Part shown: positions 45,211 through 58,200 of the stretch, in pieces
Position numbering within the stretch: position 1 is the stretch's first letter
How the letters are laid out: every line of letters begins with the position of its first letter
DNA from: Golubevia sp. BC0850
Taxonomy: Eukaryota; Basidiomycota; Exobasidiomycetes; Golubeviales; Golubeviaceae
Assembly (NCBI GenBank): GCA_012976225.1
Contig: JAAVVG010000001.1
Coordinates: 62,001 to 126,000, forward strand
Reading direction: 5' to 3'
DNA length: 64,000 nt
Program-made: the position numbers and the translations under genes
The notes under the pieces: model-generated
Told to the model about the DNA's origin: nothing
The model's database searches: none
What the model saw: only the letters and a program-made list of their open reading frames with translations

Positions 45211-47854
45211 ATGAAAAGGCTCCGAGTCAGTAACATCAATCCTTCTTCTCCATCACCTACCCCTCCTCCAACCACAACGACGTCGACTGGCAGAAGGAAA
45301 ACAAAAAATTTCGTGTTGACTCCTTCTGGAGAGCACCTGCCACCAGGAGAAGCTGTCAAGAGAGGCTTGGTCAAGAGGTCGTCTTGCGAGAGGTGTCGAA
45401 ACCGGAAACTTAAGTGCAGTGGACCTGGCGAGAGTGGGAATGAGCTATGCCAGAGGTGTAATCAGGATGGATTAGAGTGTATTTTCTGTGAGTAGAGGGC
45501 TGAGAGAGCAGGGAAGGAGAGGAAGGGCAGTCGAATGAGATGGTGGCAGGGACAAGGCAGGAGAATGACTGCATCCATTCAATCCTCCGAGCAACCCAAT
45601 CCTGACTCTGGTTTCTCAATTGTCACTGCTGCCTGCATTTTCCTCAGCTACAAGGGCCACTATCGGGCGTCCTCCAAAGAACTCGCCTGAGGAAGCCAAA
45701 GGAGGCAAGAAACGTAGGGTCACCAAGACTCCAGACTCCTCTTCTTCAGACCTCCCCTCTGGATCAACGATGGCCTCTTCAAGCAGATTGCCAAATTTGA
45801 CTTCAGCTGAGATTATCGGGCATCAGAGCCAAGTCGTTTCCTATCCGAATGCCTTTCAGTACTCGCAAGCTCCTTCCAACGATCAATCTCTACCTCAATC
45901 ATTCTCAACAGCCTCCGAATCTCCTCAATTTCCACTCGATTCATCTTGGAGATCTTTGGCATCAACTTCAACTCGGTCCAATTCGAATCCTCTCACTCAA
46001 CCTCTCCCGTGGACTCAGAACCATCCCAGGATCCGATCCAATTCTGCTTCCTTTCAATCCCAACTGCAATCTCAGCTTGTGCCATTAGGGTCAGAAAGTC
46101 ATAATAATGGTCTACATCAACAATTCGCGAATGGGAAGATGCTGCCTCAACCCTCTACTCTCCCAAGTCCCTCTGCTACTCCATCTTCTGTGGCAGAGCA
46201 ATGGTTCTTTCAATCTTTCCATGCCTCAAATTCTGGATCAACTTCAAATGCAGACTCTTTCAGTAACCTCAATCAAAACATCAACTCTCAAAATCAGCCA
46301 ATGTCACCTTCCTCCTCAACTGCAGCTGCTTCTCTATCGGATCTCTCCCTAGCTGCCTACCTCGAGACTTTGGACACGCTAGAGTTGAATCCAGCAGATG
46401 GTTTGACTGAAAGCATGATGAACTCTCCGGGTGGATCTATCATGCTGACGGAAGGTCTCTCGTATGCAGTCCCAAGTGACTTTTCGTGGTGGGATCTAAA
46501 TCTGGTGGACTCTGCGCTTTCGAACACTCAAGATTCCAACTCTACTCTTCCTTCAACTCCTTTCCTCAATGGCGCTGACTCCGGAAGCAATCGAAATACT
46601 CAGTCCAATCGTGTCCAAAGCGGGGTAGGAGCTGCATTCGGAGAGAAGGAACGATCTTGGCCTAGAGGACAAGAAAATGGGATGGGACAAGGAGAAATCA
46701 CTCTGGCGGAAGGAGTGGTCATCAAGGGCAGTGGCTGGAAGGGAGATGGATTCGGTGGAAACGAGTCGAGTACTTCAGTCAAAGGAAAGGAGAAGGGAAC
46801 GGAAAACAAGAGGAGCAGCTGCTGTTCCTCCAAAGAGCAATCAGGACCCGCAGCGAAGGAGAGTTGCTGTAGCTCCCAGAAGAAAGTGGAAACTAAGGAA
46901 ACTCCAGATTGCTGTTCATCAAAAGCCCAATTAGAGGAAATGAAGGAAAGGGAACGTTCAAACTCTGATCACCGTCAAGACGCAATTTCAAGCTCTTCAT
47001 CTCTCTTCCCACCCGTCAACACCTTCAGAGCTTCTTCGCCTACTAGAGTCCACTGCATACCAAATCCAACAGGAAGCGGATGTCTCTGCCAGCACGATGG
47101 ATCAGTGGCTTTGCTATCAATCCAGAAATCCCTGAAAGAGTCCGCTCGACATCAAGAACTGGAATCTGATTCAACCTCTTCCCAAAAATCGAAATCACTA
47201 GCTGAAGCAAGAACTCTCCATCTCACGCTTTGCACATCTCAAGCGGTCGCAAGCTCTTGTGCTTGCTCTGCTGATTGCGAAGTATGTAGGAACGACCCTT
47301 CAACTGGAACCTCTGCTTCAATCTTAGTCGCAACTTCCCTTCAGATTTATGCAAGAGCAGTTCACATCTTAAGAGAAGGATTTGGCAGATCTAATACTAC
47401 AACATCTTCAAATCCGACTGGCAACGGTGGTAGTGGAATTAATTTATCTTCTGTCATAGGTGCAACTTCTTTAGACGTTAGAATTGGAGAATACAGACCT
47501 GGTTCAGTGAATGCTAGACAGATCGCTCTTTTTGCTACGAAGTTAGAGTTGAGAGATTTGAGAAGCGCTCTGGGAAGAGTGGCGGAGATGGCTAAGAGTA
47601 GGAGGAGAGAAGACGACAAGAAGGATGGTTCGGTAGAAAACTCCAGCTCGAAGACGAATCTGATGGAAGTGGGTGGGGTTGATGCTGATAATTTGAAAGG
47701 CAAGCAACGTCTGGAAGGCGAGAAGAAGGGAGGGAATGAGAAGGGCGGGAATGCTTCGTCAACTTCCAATTTACATCAGATCGACGAACTAGTTATCACT
47801 AAGCTTTACTCTCAACTCGGAGATCTACTTCAAACAATCGAAGGTTTACAATAA
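45211..47854 (+). CDS. Zn2Cys6 regulator with Cys-Cys-Ser-Ser repeat
   Basis: Two exons (45211-45487, 45648-47854) give 827 residues. The Zn2Cys6 cluster has C59, C62, C69, C80, C83, C90; the third loop is longer (ten residues) than usual. The splice yields ECIFSTRATIGRPPKN, the classic linker of this family. The middle is Ser/Gln/Asn-rich. Residues 484-485, 499-500 and 514-515 are Cys pairs in three CCSS units exactly 15 residues apart. A second Cys-rich patch follows (VHCIPNPTGSGCLCQHDG and SSCACSADCEVC). The C-terminal helix region ILVATSLQIYARAVHILREG resembles the AflR-like regulatory domain of fungal factors. Metal or redox control of activity is an inference from cysteine spacing. It may regulate the adjacent beta-galactosidase, which shares its promoter. 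Confidence 0.85.
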
Positions 47855-48329
47855 GTCTTCTGATTTTCTCATGGACATTCTTTCTCGTAACAAACCAACA
47901 TACTCCAAAAGACAACAAAAACAACAATTCTGTATTTTAAGCACTCTCGATTCGTTCACATTATCACCTCTCTTTCTCATTACATCGATCGCAGTGAAGC
48001 AAGAAAGAATGAGAAGGTGAAGCAGAAGGTCGTCATCGAAACTCGTCTTAACTTGTACTTTCCCCCGCTTGCTTTCCTCATGTTCAATTCCAGGTCCTTC
48101 TCTTCAGCTCAATTCTTCCTTTCTAATCTCAGTCCTCAGTTTCAGATAGTGTGGGCGAGTTTTTCATGAATTCTTTCCGTATTTCTCCTGTGCAGCTCAG
48201 AGACATCAGAGCTGGGCATTTGTATTTGGAGAGCAACTCTCCACAGCACTTGCATTCCCTTGCGGTATTATATTTCTGAAGCTCTAGTATTTGAAGTCTG
48301 GGGAAGGTGTAGTGAAAGTTCGCAGGCGG
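47855..48329. other. Convergent spacer after the CCSS-repeat regulator
   Basis: About 475 bp, AT-rich just after the stop. No RNA gene or repeat seen. Confidence 0.4.
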
Positions 48330-49966
48330 CTACTTGTGGACCTCTGAGATATGATGATAAAACGAGAGACTAGTTAGGGTTGAATGGCTGGACTTGATGA
48401 TGCTGGTAATGCAGCTTATAGCTGTGCTGGCGTCTGAATCAAATTTAACTCCTAACCACTGAAGTCGAGGTAGCTCAAACCTAGAGAAGAGACTGAGAGA
48501 ATCCGAGCCTGTGCTAATAAGATTGAGGGATTTGAGGTTGGGAAATCTACTAGAACATCCGCCATTGAACCGTTGAATGTTTTCTCCTGTTCCTCGAAAC
48601 CCATCTAAGTCAATGGTCACAAGACTTTCCATGAAGCTAAGCAGTATAGAGGGAACTAATTTGGAAGGGAGGCAGATTGCTGTCTGTTCATCAACTTCAT
48701 TGTCAATTCTCAATTCTTCCACTTGATTTCCTATCCATTTCAGAAACCGATCCAAGGGAATGTAGCCGGTCTCCGTATCACAAAAACCAGTTTTCTCAAC
48801 CCTATTTCCTTTCCAATCCTTCTGGTATCTCTAGCTCCCGCAAATCTTCTTCTTGGTCATTAGTGTTGAACGCGAGTGATAAAGAACTCAGATTTGAGCA
48901 CGAAATTGAGAAGTTCCAAAGCTCTTCAGGTTCATGTAAACGAAATCCCCGTAAATCGAAATCTTCCAGAGAGTCTTTTGAGGACACTAGCTCCTGTAGC
49001 ACCTCTGGACGCAGTGTCCCATCAGAATAATAAGGTTCGGTGAACGTGAACCTCGTCAAACCACTTCCCATAAAGTTTTTGACTTTCTGCATGAGTTGCA
49101 GAGTAGTATCGATTGAAGATCCCCCGTTAAAAGTGCCCCCCCCCCCACTATTAGTATCTGTCAAGACGAATGACTTGAGACCACGTAAACCGGTTCCAGC
49201 ACTTAAAGAAATGTCAGACGGGAGATTGGTCTGCATTATTCCCAGGGATGGAAAATCGTGTAATTCATTGAGAATATATATGCCCATCGGAGTGCCCGAG
49301 TCGTAAACGTCATCGATGTCATCTAAATCAGTTGCTGTGAACGAAACCTCTTTTGACGTGGTCTTGGATCTCTGAAGGATTTCCCAGATCATGTCCATAC
49401 CTGTTCTCTTACTTATGATCGATTTGTCGAGAAAAATTCCTGGAAGAAGTTTGACATATCGAGTGAGACCGATGAAAGCTGATCATTGGATAAAGAGGAG
49501 ATTCGAGAGAGATCGTGGAGGAGATTGTGCATCTCACTGCGGCGACTTGAAGCTGTTAAGTCGACAACTGTGTGAAGAGTTGGATTGGAGTTGATAAAGT
49601 TCCTCCAAGGTTTACTAATGCACTTGAAATTGCGATGACGGTAGGATGAAGAGAGGAGAGAAGCTGGGAGAACAGCTCTAGCGGAAGAGCGACCAGAGGA
49701 TCCTCTAGAGGCTTAGGTCTGTTCTTGACGATTGAATCCTGGCAACCCTGATTTTCTTTGGGTGAGAATGGAGAAGAGCTGAATAGAGCGGAGAATTGAG
49801 TGAGAGTGATGGTTCGAAGAAAGGAAAGATCGCGAACGAGAAGAATGTTAGAATTCAGCCCGAATTCTATTCTCTTGCTGACGGTGTTTTCATGGTTTTG
49901 GAATCCGATAGTTCGGGAGGAAAAGGGGTCGGATGAAGTCGTGGGAAAATACGCGCCTGAAGTCGA
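48330..49966 (-). pseudogene. F-box/LRR-like pseudogene
   Basis: A minus-strand region whose coding signal changes frame twice. From 49966 downward one frame reads DPLVALPLELFSQLLSSS, then NFKCISKPWRNFINSNPTLH, the pattern of an F-box (LPxELxxxLL and the C-x-W-R-x-F/I block). It runs into a stop near 49415. The next piece, open across that point in another frame, continues with leucine-rich-repeat-like FDLRGFRLHEPEELWNF and ends near 48802. The third (48330-48790) reads FPNLKSLNLIS and ELPRLQWLGVKF, again LRR-like. No GT-AG intron of plausible size joins the frames. No ATG starts the F-box frame. A run of twelve C (G on the coding strand) lies inside at about 49138-49149. Sequencing or assembly error is the alternative to pseudogenization. 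Confidence 0.5.
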
Positions 49967-50524
49967 TTAATCAGCAAAGACCAAGTAAAGAAGAAGTTGA
50001 GCGAAGAGTTTCTATTTCCTCATCTATTCTTCGCTTTTATCTTCTACTCAATCTCTTTGCTGATTACTATCAATTCACTTAACTTGGGGGTAACCTTAAC
50101 GAATTGATCGACTTCAGCTCATGGATCCCGAAGATACAGGAATACGAAACCCGATTTCAACTCAAATTCTCTGAAATCTATCAAAGAAATCTTCTTCTCG
50201 TCCTCGATCATGCCCCTAGAGTATCACATATCACTCAAAGTACGCTGTGCGTTCTATAATTGGCATTGAAAGGAAAACGACAGAATCTTGGGACTTCGAA
50301 GGTTCCAGAAGATATTAGATAGAGCAAGTATAAAAAAGAAATGCGAGACAGACGAGACTTTTGTAATATTTACAATATACAGAACAGAATTTCGTTATGG
50401 AGGTTGACATGGATAAATGTGGAAAACATATGGAAAATAAGACAATCGACAGACCAGCTGAGGGTTAGCAGCAGGGGAATTAGAGAGGACGTGGAATCGA
50501 AACGGAAAAAAGAGAGCGAACGGT
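49967..50524. other. Intergenic, no gene seen
   Basis: About 560 bp between the pseudogene's open region and the 3' end of the next minus-strand gene. AT-rich, with short frames only. Confidence 0.4.
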
Positions 50525-53500
50525 CTACTTTTGAGTATCAAAGAAAGCGACTCTTTCTTTCAAAGAAGCACCAGGAGGAGGACCCTTTCTCAAATTCGAA
50601 CCAGAAGGAGAATTATTTCCAGAACCAACTGAATTGAAAGAAGTTGCACTTTTCTTAACGCTCAAAGCTCTAGTAGGATTCATTGGAGACTCAATAGGAG
50701 AATTGTTACTTCTCATAGACATAACCGGACTGGTAACAAGTTTTGGAGGACTACTAGAAAGGTTTGAAGGAAGACCTTCAGTTCTTGGCGAATCCAAACC
50801 GAGAGTTGAATCTCTTGGACTGTTAGCACCTTCAGTTCCAGGTTCAGCTTTTTGAAGATAACTTTGAGCTCTAGCTCTTAGACCTTGAGAAGCATGACTT
50901 GCAGTGGTAATGTTACTTCCACCATTGACAGGAACGAAATTTGAAGGAGAAGTAGATCTTCTTGAAGGACTTGGAGAAACTCTACCTCCAATTAAAGGAG
51001 TCGCAGAACCTACAGGACCATGAGTTGGAGAATTTGATAGAGTTCTTCCAGAGTTATTAGAAGCAGCTGAAGGAGTTTTGAGATGTGAAGAATAACCATT
51101 TGGAGAAGGAGATGCTTGAAGACGATCGTTTCTGCCTCCTGCTCCAGAAGAAGTTGCAGCCGCTCTCGCAGGAGTGACTGTAGTGTCCGTCGAAGTTGAA
51201 GGATGGAATTGATGTCTGTTTGAGCGAGTCTCTTCAATTGGAGAAGCTACCATCGCGTAGTCATCTCCGATTTTCGAAGATTCTTCCTCTTCTCCCTCTT
51301 CTTCCCTTTCTTGTTCGATCATTGAGCTTGAAGCAGAAGCAGCACTATCTCCAGAAAGTAGGGATGATGAGGTTCTAGGGGAACTTCCAGCCATGAGAGC
51401 CTTGAGTCTATTCTCAACACTGATTTCTCTTCTTCCAGCGGTGCTGGTACTAGTTGCTGATCCGGTATCACTATGACTTGGAGAAGACATATTAGCACCC
51501 TTACGAGGGTCAGATCCAACGCTATCGAATCGATTAGAAGAAGGCGGGGAGAGAACTTCCTTTCTGGAGAAGTTGTTGATTCTAGAACCTTGACCTTGAG
51601 AATCTCCAGAGGGAGAGATTCTTCCATTTCTCATTGGTTCTCCTAGAGTTGAGGTGTATCTCTTTCTACCACTTGGAGAGACACTTCTTTCTCTTTCTCT
51701 CTCTCGATCCAATCCCTCGGATTGTAAGTCTTGATGCGAAGTCTTCTTGGGCGAGAACTTTCCTTCGTCCTTGTCTAGATCTGGAGCTGAACCTGGAGGT
51801 AGATCTAGAGTCTTCTTCCTTTGAAGAGAAGCGGAATTCGATTCGGCTGCTCTAGATCCCGTTCTAGCTGAGGTCTCGGCTCTGGAAGCTGGAACGGCGC
51901 TACGGAAAGAAGCTGAAGAGATATTGGTTGCTCTTTGAGAATGACCGGTAGTTGCAGGGTTCGAACCGGAAGCCTCACTTTCAGCCAAGCTTTCTTGTTG
52001 CGAAGCTGTCACGCTCTGTTCCGAAGGAGATTGAACGATTGAAGAATCATCTCCGAGGGCTGGACGAGGTTGAGAATGAGCAACTTCTGAAGGCAGAGTA
52101 GCTTGAATATATGCTCCAGTTTCAACTCGAGTGCTACTAGGACTATCACCTACTGTAGAGTTGTTCTTAAGAGCAGGAGCACTTGGAGGTTGAGCTTGAA
52201 ATTGAGATTGATTTTGATTCAAGAATTGACTTCCACCCATTGAGGCCGAAGGTTCTCTACCTCTATTCCTTCCTTGCATTCTAGCGACTTCAGCAACCAA
52301 TTCTCTACCTTCTCTGATTTCCTTAGTAGCAGCTTTGAGTTGTCCAACTTCATGTTTCATGACTCCAGTCATTTGACCAACCCATCGATCCATCTCTCTA
52401 TCTCTATTTGAATTGACGCTTAGAGCATCTCCTTGAAGTTGAGCCATTTGAGCATCTCTTTCGATGTCCAACAATCTGGTCTCCAGAGATCGAATCAGAG
52501 GAACCGCGTATCTTTCGAATCGATAGAATCGAACCACTAGTTCTTGAAGAGCGGCGTTGAGAGGCATTTGAGTTGGCATCGGACCAGTTCCAGGAACCAG
52601 ACCATTAGCTCCAGCTTGCTGTTTTTGAGCTGGTTGTGATTGCGATTGAGGTTGAGATTGAGGTTGACCAGGCTGAGATTGCCGACGTTGGAATCCAGGA
52701 GCGGTAGCATTTTTGCTTGGAGAATTACCAGATCCTCTTCGAACTGGGATTTCCTCTTGACCTACATCCACAGCTCTACCTTTTCCTTTTCCTTCGTCAA
52801 GTTTCTCTGGTAGAGTTGGAGGTCTCCCAGCTGAAATTTCACTTCCTTTGACTCTGGAAGAAGGATCGAAACCTCTTTGAACTGAAGGACCTCTGAGTTG
52901 ATCCTGTTGCTTTTGAGCTTGCTCTCGTTGCTGTTGAATAGCCGCAGCTTGAGCTTGACGAGCAGCGATACGTTCATCCTCTGCTAGATGCTTGGATCGA
53001 GTCTCTTGAATGATTCTGTGGGAGTCCAGAAGAAGAGAGGGGGTGGGAGTTGGAATCAAATTCGAGAGTCCAGAACAGAAAAGAAGAATTCGATCTTCAT
53101 CGGCCTTTTTTCGACATTACTACTCACCTCTGAGCTGGAGTCAATTCCAGTCTCCCCTCCAATCTACTAAGAGCATCTCCAGGATCCACATCTTTAGCCA
53201 CCCTCCTTCTCTGATCTTCATCCATCAATTTCAAATCATGTTCACTAGGTAGTTTCTCGTGATTCACCTCATTCAAATTAGGAACTGGTTTTCTACCTTT
53301 CTTATTTGCAGTATTGGGAGATGGAGCTCTCCCTTTTGCATTCCTAACAGGAAACTCAGCTTCCTCGTCAGATTCAATGGCCTGTCTCGGAGACCAAGGT
53401 TTATCTTCCTTAGGATCAAAACCGTTAGAATTTGAATGACTTGGAGTCTCAAAAGCTTTTCTTCTTTCCTCATCAACGATTCTAGCAGCTTGTCTTTGAC

Positions 53501-54858
53501 TTGAACGTTTCCTCAATTGAGCTTCTCTTTCAACTTCATCTTCACCATTATTGATTCTATTTGCTAAAGGAGATCTACCAGCGAGTGGACTTCCATCAGT
53601 CCAAGCTTCACCTCTTCCATCTTGAGCTGCATAGACTCCTTGACCATCTAATTCTCCATCTCCAGGTTTAGGAGATCTAGCACCAAAGATACCTTTGATT
53701 AATCGATTAGCTAAAGACGGACTTCCACCTGGAGAAACGCTTCCGAAAGGAGTTCTGGGACTAGTTCCACCTGGAGTATGAGGTCTTGAATTTGATCTAT
53801 CTCTTGAAGTTGGGATTGGAACCGGAGAAGGTAAACCATGAAGAGCTTCTTGAGGAGGAGGATTGCTTGGAGAATAATTAGCATATGCATTGGTTTGTGA
53901 AATAGCAGCAGTTGAAGGTGAAGTGCTAAAGACTTGAGAAGCAGGCATAGGGTTTTGAGTTGGAGCTCCTCTAGAGGTAGATTGAATTCTAGAGGCAGAG
54001 TTGACGTTCCAAGATCCATTCGGATTGTTTCTAGGACCAGAAGGGCTTGGTAAAGGAGAAGTTGAAGATCTATCATTAGGAGATTTAGAAAGCCAAGACC
54101 CTTCCTCTGGAGCGTTTGAGTTTGACATTCTCCTTCCTCCATTAATAGCATAATCCCTAGCTCTAGCTTCTCTTTCTCTAACACTTAAAGGTCTAGCGTA
54201 AGCGTTGATCCTATTCATAGAAGGAGTAGGACTAGGAGATCTACTCCTCTGTTGTTGTAAAGCATTACTAGCTTGTTGTAATTTCTGTTTGTTCTCCATT
54301 CCCTGATTGAAACCTTTCTTTGAGATAGCGCCTGGAGAAGGTGGTCTTGCAATTCCGTTTCCATTCTGATAACCTTCATTGATTCCTTCAGGTCTACCAT
54401 CATTTGATGAACCTTTCCCTCCGTAACCTATTCCACCTCCTGGACCTCCTGAAGGAACTCCTAAATTAGAAGCCAGAGGTCTGGACTTCTCTCTCTCGTA
54501 CTGACCATCTCCATCTTCTAAGGTCATCCTTCTGATTGGTGAGACTGAATCTTGCATGCTGCCATTTGGACTTGCGTTGACTCCTCCAGGTTGCTTTGTA
54601 ACGCTTCTGACTACGAAAGAGCTACCATTACCAGCTGTGTTTGGAGATGGAGATCTACTATTCTTTCTACTTCGATTGCCTCCCTTTGCTTCATTGTCAG
54701 AAGTGACTTCACTATTCCTTCTAGATCTACCAAAACCCCAAGAGAACTTTCCTGGAGAACGAGAGGGAGACGGAGGAGCACTTGAAGTCGGTGGTGGTTG
54801 GTGAGAGGGAGAAGTGGATGGCATCGGGATTGAGGATGGATGTTGTTGGTATAGTTGT

Positions 54859-54893
<35 letters not shown>

Positions 54894-55028
54894 ATTGTAA
54901 TGAGCAGCTTGTCTTTCTTGTTCTGCAGCTAATTGTTGGTAGTAAGAATGATCATGTTGCTGCGATTGAGTGGTGGGATTTGAATGAGATGGTGGTGCGA
55001 AAGACCTTCGATTACCTGGAGAGCTCAT
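50525..55028 (-). CDS. Large low-complexity protein with a helical core
   Basis: Two exons (53128-55028, 50525-53015) give 1463 residues. The N-terminal half is disordered: Ser/Pro/Asn/Arg-rich, with a ten-Gln run near residues 49-58 and many RSxSP motifs. Basic and acidic repeats lead to LKLMDEDQRRRVAKDVDPGD, DALSRLEGRLELTPAQR and, across the splice, IIQETRSKHLAEDERIAARQ. The most ordered part is at about 785-880: LNAALQELVVRFYRFERYAV, PLIRSLETRLLDIERDAQMA, then MDRWVGQMTGVMKHEVGQL and KAATKEIREGRELV, probably helical or coiled coil. The rest is Ser-rich with phosphorylation-type sites and a basic end (GASLKERVAFFDTQK). I do not recognise the family. A cytoskeleton- or polarity-related scaffold is a guess from composition alone. 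Confidence 0.75.
54855..54884 (-). repeat. CAG/CAA trinucleotide repeat encoding Gln10
   Basis: Seven CAG and three CAA codons in a row on the coding strand, preceded by His codons (CAT/CAC). A codon-phase microsatellite within the N-terminal disordered part of the large protein. Confidence 0.9.
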
Positions 55029-55262
55029 CTTTCACTCTTACTTGTCTACTGACTAGACTATCTTGATGAGTGGAATGAGAAAATGAAGAGAAAGAAGAGC
55101 AGTAGGATCTAATGAAGGAAGAAGGTGAGATTGTTCTGAGACACACTTGCCCGACCAAATTCAAGTTCCGATGGAACCGACGTGACGGAGTCGTGACTTG
55201 TTGACTTTGGAAGAAGAATAGAGAGCCCTCCCGCCCATTGAATTGCAAGTAGAGTGAGTGTA
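55029..55262. promoter_or_regulatory. Divergent promoter, polyQ protein / BIO gene
   Basis: Only 234 bp between divergent starts. Nothing specific recognised. Confidence 0.35.
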
Positions 55263-58200
55263 ATGGCTCATCTGTATCAACACCTTAGAGTTCATCAGGT
55301 GAGTAACCGGTCATGTCAATCGTACAAGGGCGAGAGAGCTAACCTGCTATCCCTCTCTCTCCATCTCCATCAGATCTTTGGTGCGAATACGGATGTTGGA
55401 AAGACGATTTTCTCGACTGCTTTGTGCTTAGCCAGCTCATCTGTGGATTCAAAAGTTCATTATCTAAAACCTGTATCTACTGGAGCTGCTAATGATGCAG
55501 ATGATCTGTGAGTGAGAGCCAAGTGGAAGAAGAAGAAGAATTGAGTCGGTCGGGTAAGAAGGAAGTGAAGTGAGAGATAAGTCGATTAAGAGAAAGGAAA
55601 GGGGGGATGGATCTCAGATTGAGAGAGTCAAGGGGAAATTAATTGGTTTCAGGAATAGATCAGAATTGGGAAGGGAGAATGAGAGCAGAGGGTAACTTTC
55701 ATCTGTTCTTCCTATCCACTCATCACTCATCTATGTCTCTCTACTTCCAACAAATTTCTTCCCCAGTCATATCTCAACTCATTCCCCGACCACCTCTTCA
55801 ACCACGCTCTATCAATACTCAACTCCAGTTTCACCACATCTAGCTCCATCTCTAGAATCAACTTCTTCGCCAAATCACAATCAATTCCCAACTTCTCATG
55901 AACTTCTATCTTCAATTTCATCTCACATTTCTAAAGTTTCAACTTCCATACCTTCAACTACCACCTCTTCTCTATATCTCGAAACAGCAGGAGGAGTTCA
56001 CTCACCTTCCCTATCCGGTGAATCTCAATCATCCCTCCTAAGACCTCTTCGACTCCCAACAATCTTGATCGGTTCTTCTCAATTAGGTGGAATTTCAACT
56101 ACAAAAAGTGCTTATGATTCTTTGTTATTAAGTGGTTATGACGTTCAAGCAGTCTTATTATTTCCAGCTGAGAAATGGGGCAACGTGGCTTATTTAAGAA
56201 ATTGGGCAGAGAAAGAAGAGAGAAGTAGAGGGTTGAGAGTCTTTGGTTTAGGTGGACCGAATGATGAAGAGGGAAGTTGGGGTGAACCTCCGAGGAGAGT
56301 CGATGATAAGAAACAGGATAGAGAGAACATGAAGAAGTTTTATCAAGGTTTGGTGAAAGGTAGAGAAGCGAGGAGCGGAGAAGAAGATCAAGGTGGAGTT
56401 AAAGGAGTGGTGGAATTTTTGAAACAAAGACATGAGAAAAGGATTTGGGAACTGGAAAGTTTGGCTGAGAGAACTAGGGAGAGTTGTTGGTGGCCTTTCA
56501 CTCAACAGTTAGTAATGGACTTACGTTTAGAATTGATGCCCCAAGACCTTGGTTAGTGACTGACTTCTCCCTTGCCCCCCCCTTTCTCCCTCTCCCCTCA
56601 TTTCCTATCTTCTTTCAGCATGCTAGCAAAGTCAAATGAAGACGTCACAGTGATAGACTCAGCTCACGGAGATTTTTTCTCTTCCTATAGCAAATCTTCT
56701 CCAGTCGTCAACTCTAACTCGAATCAAGATGCTTCACTTCTTCATCCTCTTTTGGATGGTTCAGCTTCATGGTGGACTCAATGTTTAGGACACTCTCCAG
56801 AAAGGCTCACTAGAGCTGCAGTTCGAGCTAGTTCAAGATATGGACACGTATTATTCCCAATGGCAGCTAATCAACCTTCACTGTTACTTTCTGAACGATT
56901 ACTTGGCAAGTCCAAATCTGAATCTCCGTCTTCGACGAGTTCATCTTCGACTCCAACCTCAGCTCCAGGATCAGGATGGGCTTCTAGAGTTTTCTTCAGT
57001 GACGATGGATCTACAGGAATGGAAGTGGCTTTGAAAATGGCCATCGCTTCTACAGTTCAAAGATACGTGAATACAGATCCTGAAAGTTCTGCATCGCCCT
57101 CAACTTCAACTTCTAAATCTAAAGAATGGGAGGTCTTGGGGCTGAAAGGTTCTTATCATGGAGATACTATTGGAGCAATGGACGCGTGTGAAGGTGGAAC
57201 TTATAATTCAGCAGTTCAATGGTATAAAGGTAGAGGACATTGGATCGAACCTCCAGTCGTCGGGATCAAAGATGGAATTTCTGAAATCAGTTTGGATGAG
57301 AGTGAAAGTGAAGAATGGAAGGAGGTCGATTTTAAGAAGGTTGAAAGGGAACAATCTAAGGGTAAAAGGTTTAGAGTTGAATATGAGGATTTGAGTAGAA
57401 TTTATGATGTTCAAAGTAGGTTAGAGAAAGATCCTCTTTCCAAAATCTATAGAGATTTCATTCAATCTAGACTGGAAACTTTAGTCAAAGTTCAAGATCG
57501 AAAATTTGGAGCTTTGGTTTTAGAACCTGTAGTTATGGGAGCTGGAGGAATGAGATTCGTTGATCCTTTATTTCAAAGAATTCTAATAGAAGTTGTTAGA
57601 GATAATGAAATTTTGTTTAGCAAGTCCTCAAATTTCACTTCAACATCAACCTCGAAAGGATGGAAAGGTCTTCCAATCATTTTCGACGAAGTCTTCGTTG
57701 GACTTTATAGATTAGGAAAAATTTCAACAAATCAAGTTTTAGGGATTTCTCCAGATATTTCAGTCTTAGCTAAAATCTTAACTGGTGGTTTAGTTCCTAT
57801 GTCAGTGACTTTGGCAAGTGATCAAATCTTTAAAACTTTTAGTAGAAATGATGAGAAAGTTGAGGCTCTTTTACATGGTCATAGTTATACTGCTCATGCT
57901 GTCGGTTGTGAAGTTGCTTTGGAAACTTTGGATGCTATTCAAGAGATGGAGAAGAGTAAGGAATGGGAAAAGGCTAGATTGGATTGGCAAGTAAAGGAAG
58001 AATTAGAAAGTAAAGACCTTGATGGAATTTGGTCATTTTGGGATCAAAAGAAAGTAATGGAACTTTCCAAATGTCAGAGAGTTGAAAAGGTTATGTCGAT
58101 GGGAACGGTTTTGGCTTTAGAGTTGAGAGATGAAGAAGGTTCTGGAGGTGAGTTTTTAGATAGTCCCCAAACTCTGCTATTCCTCTTTCTCCCCCCTTCC

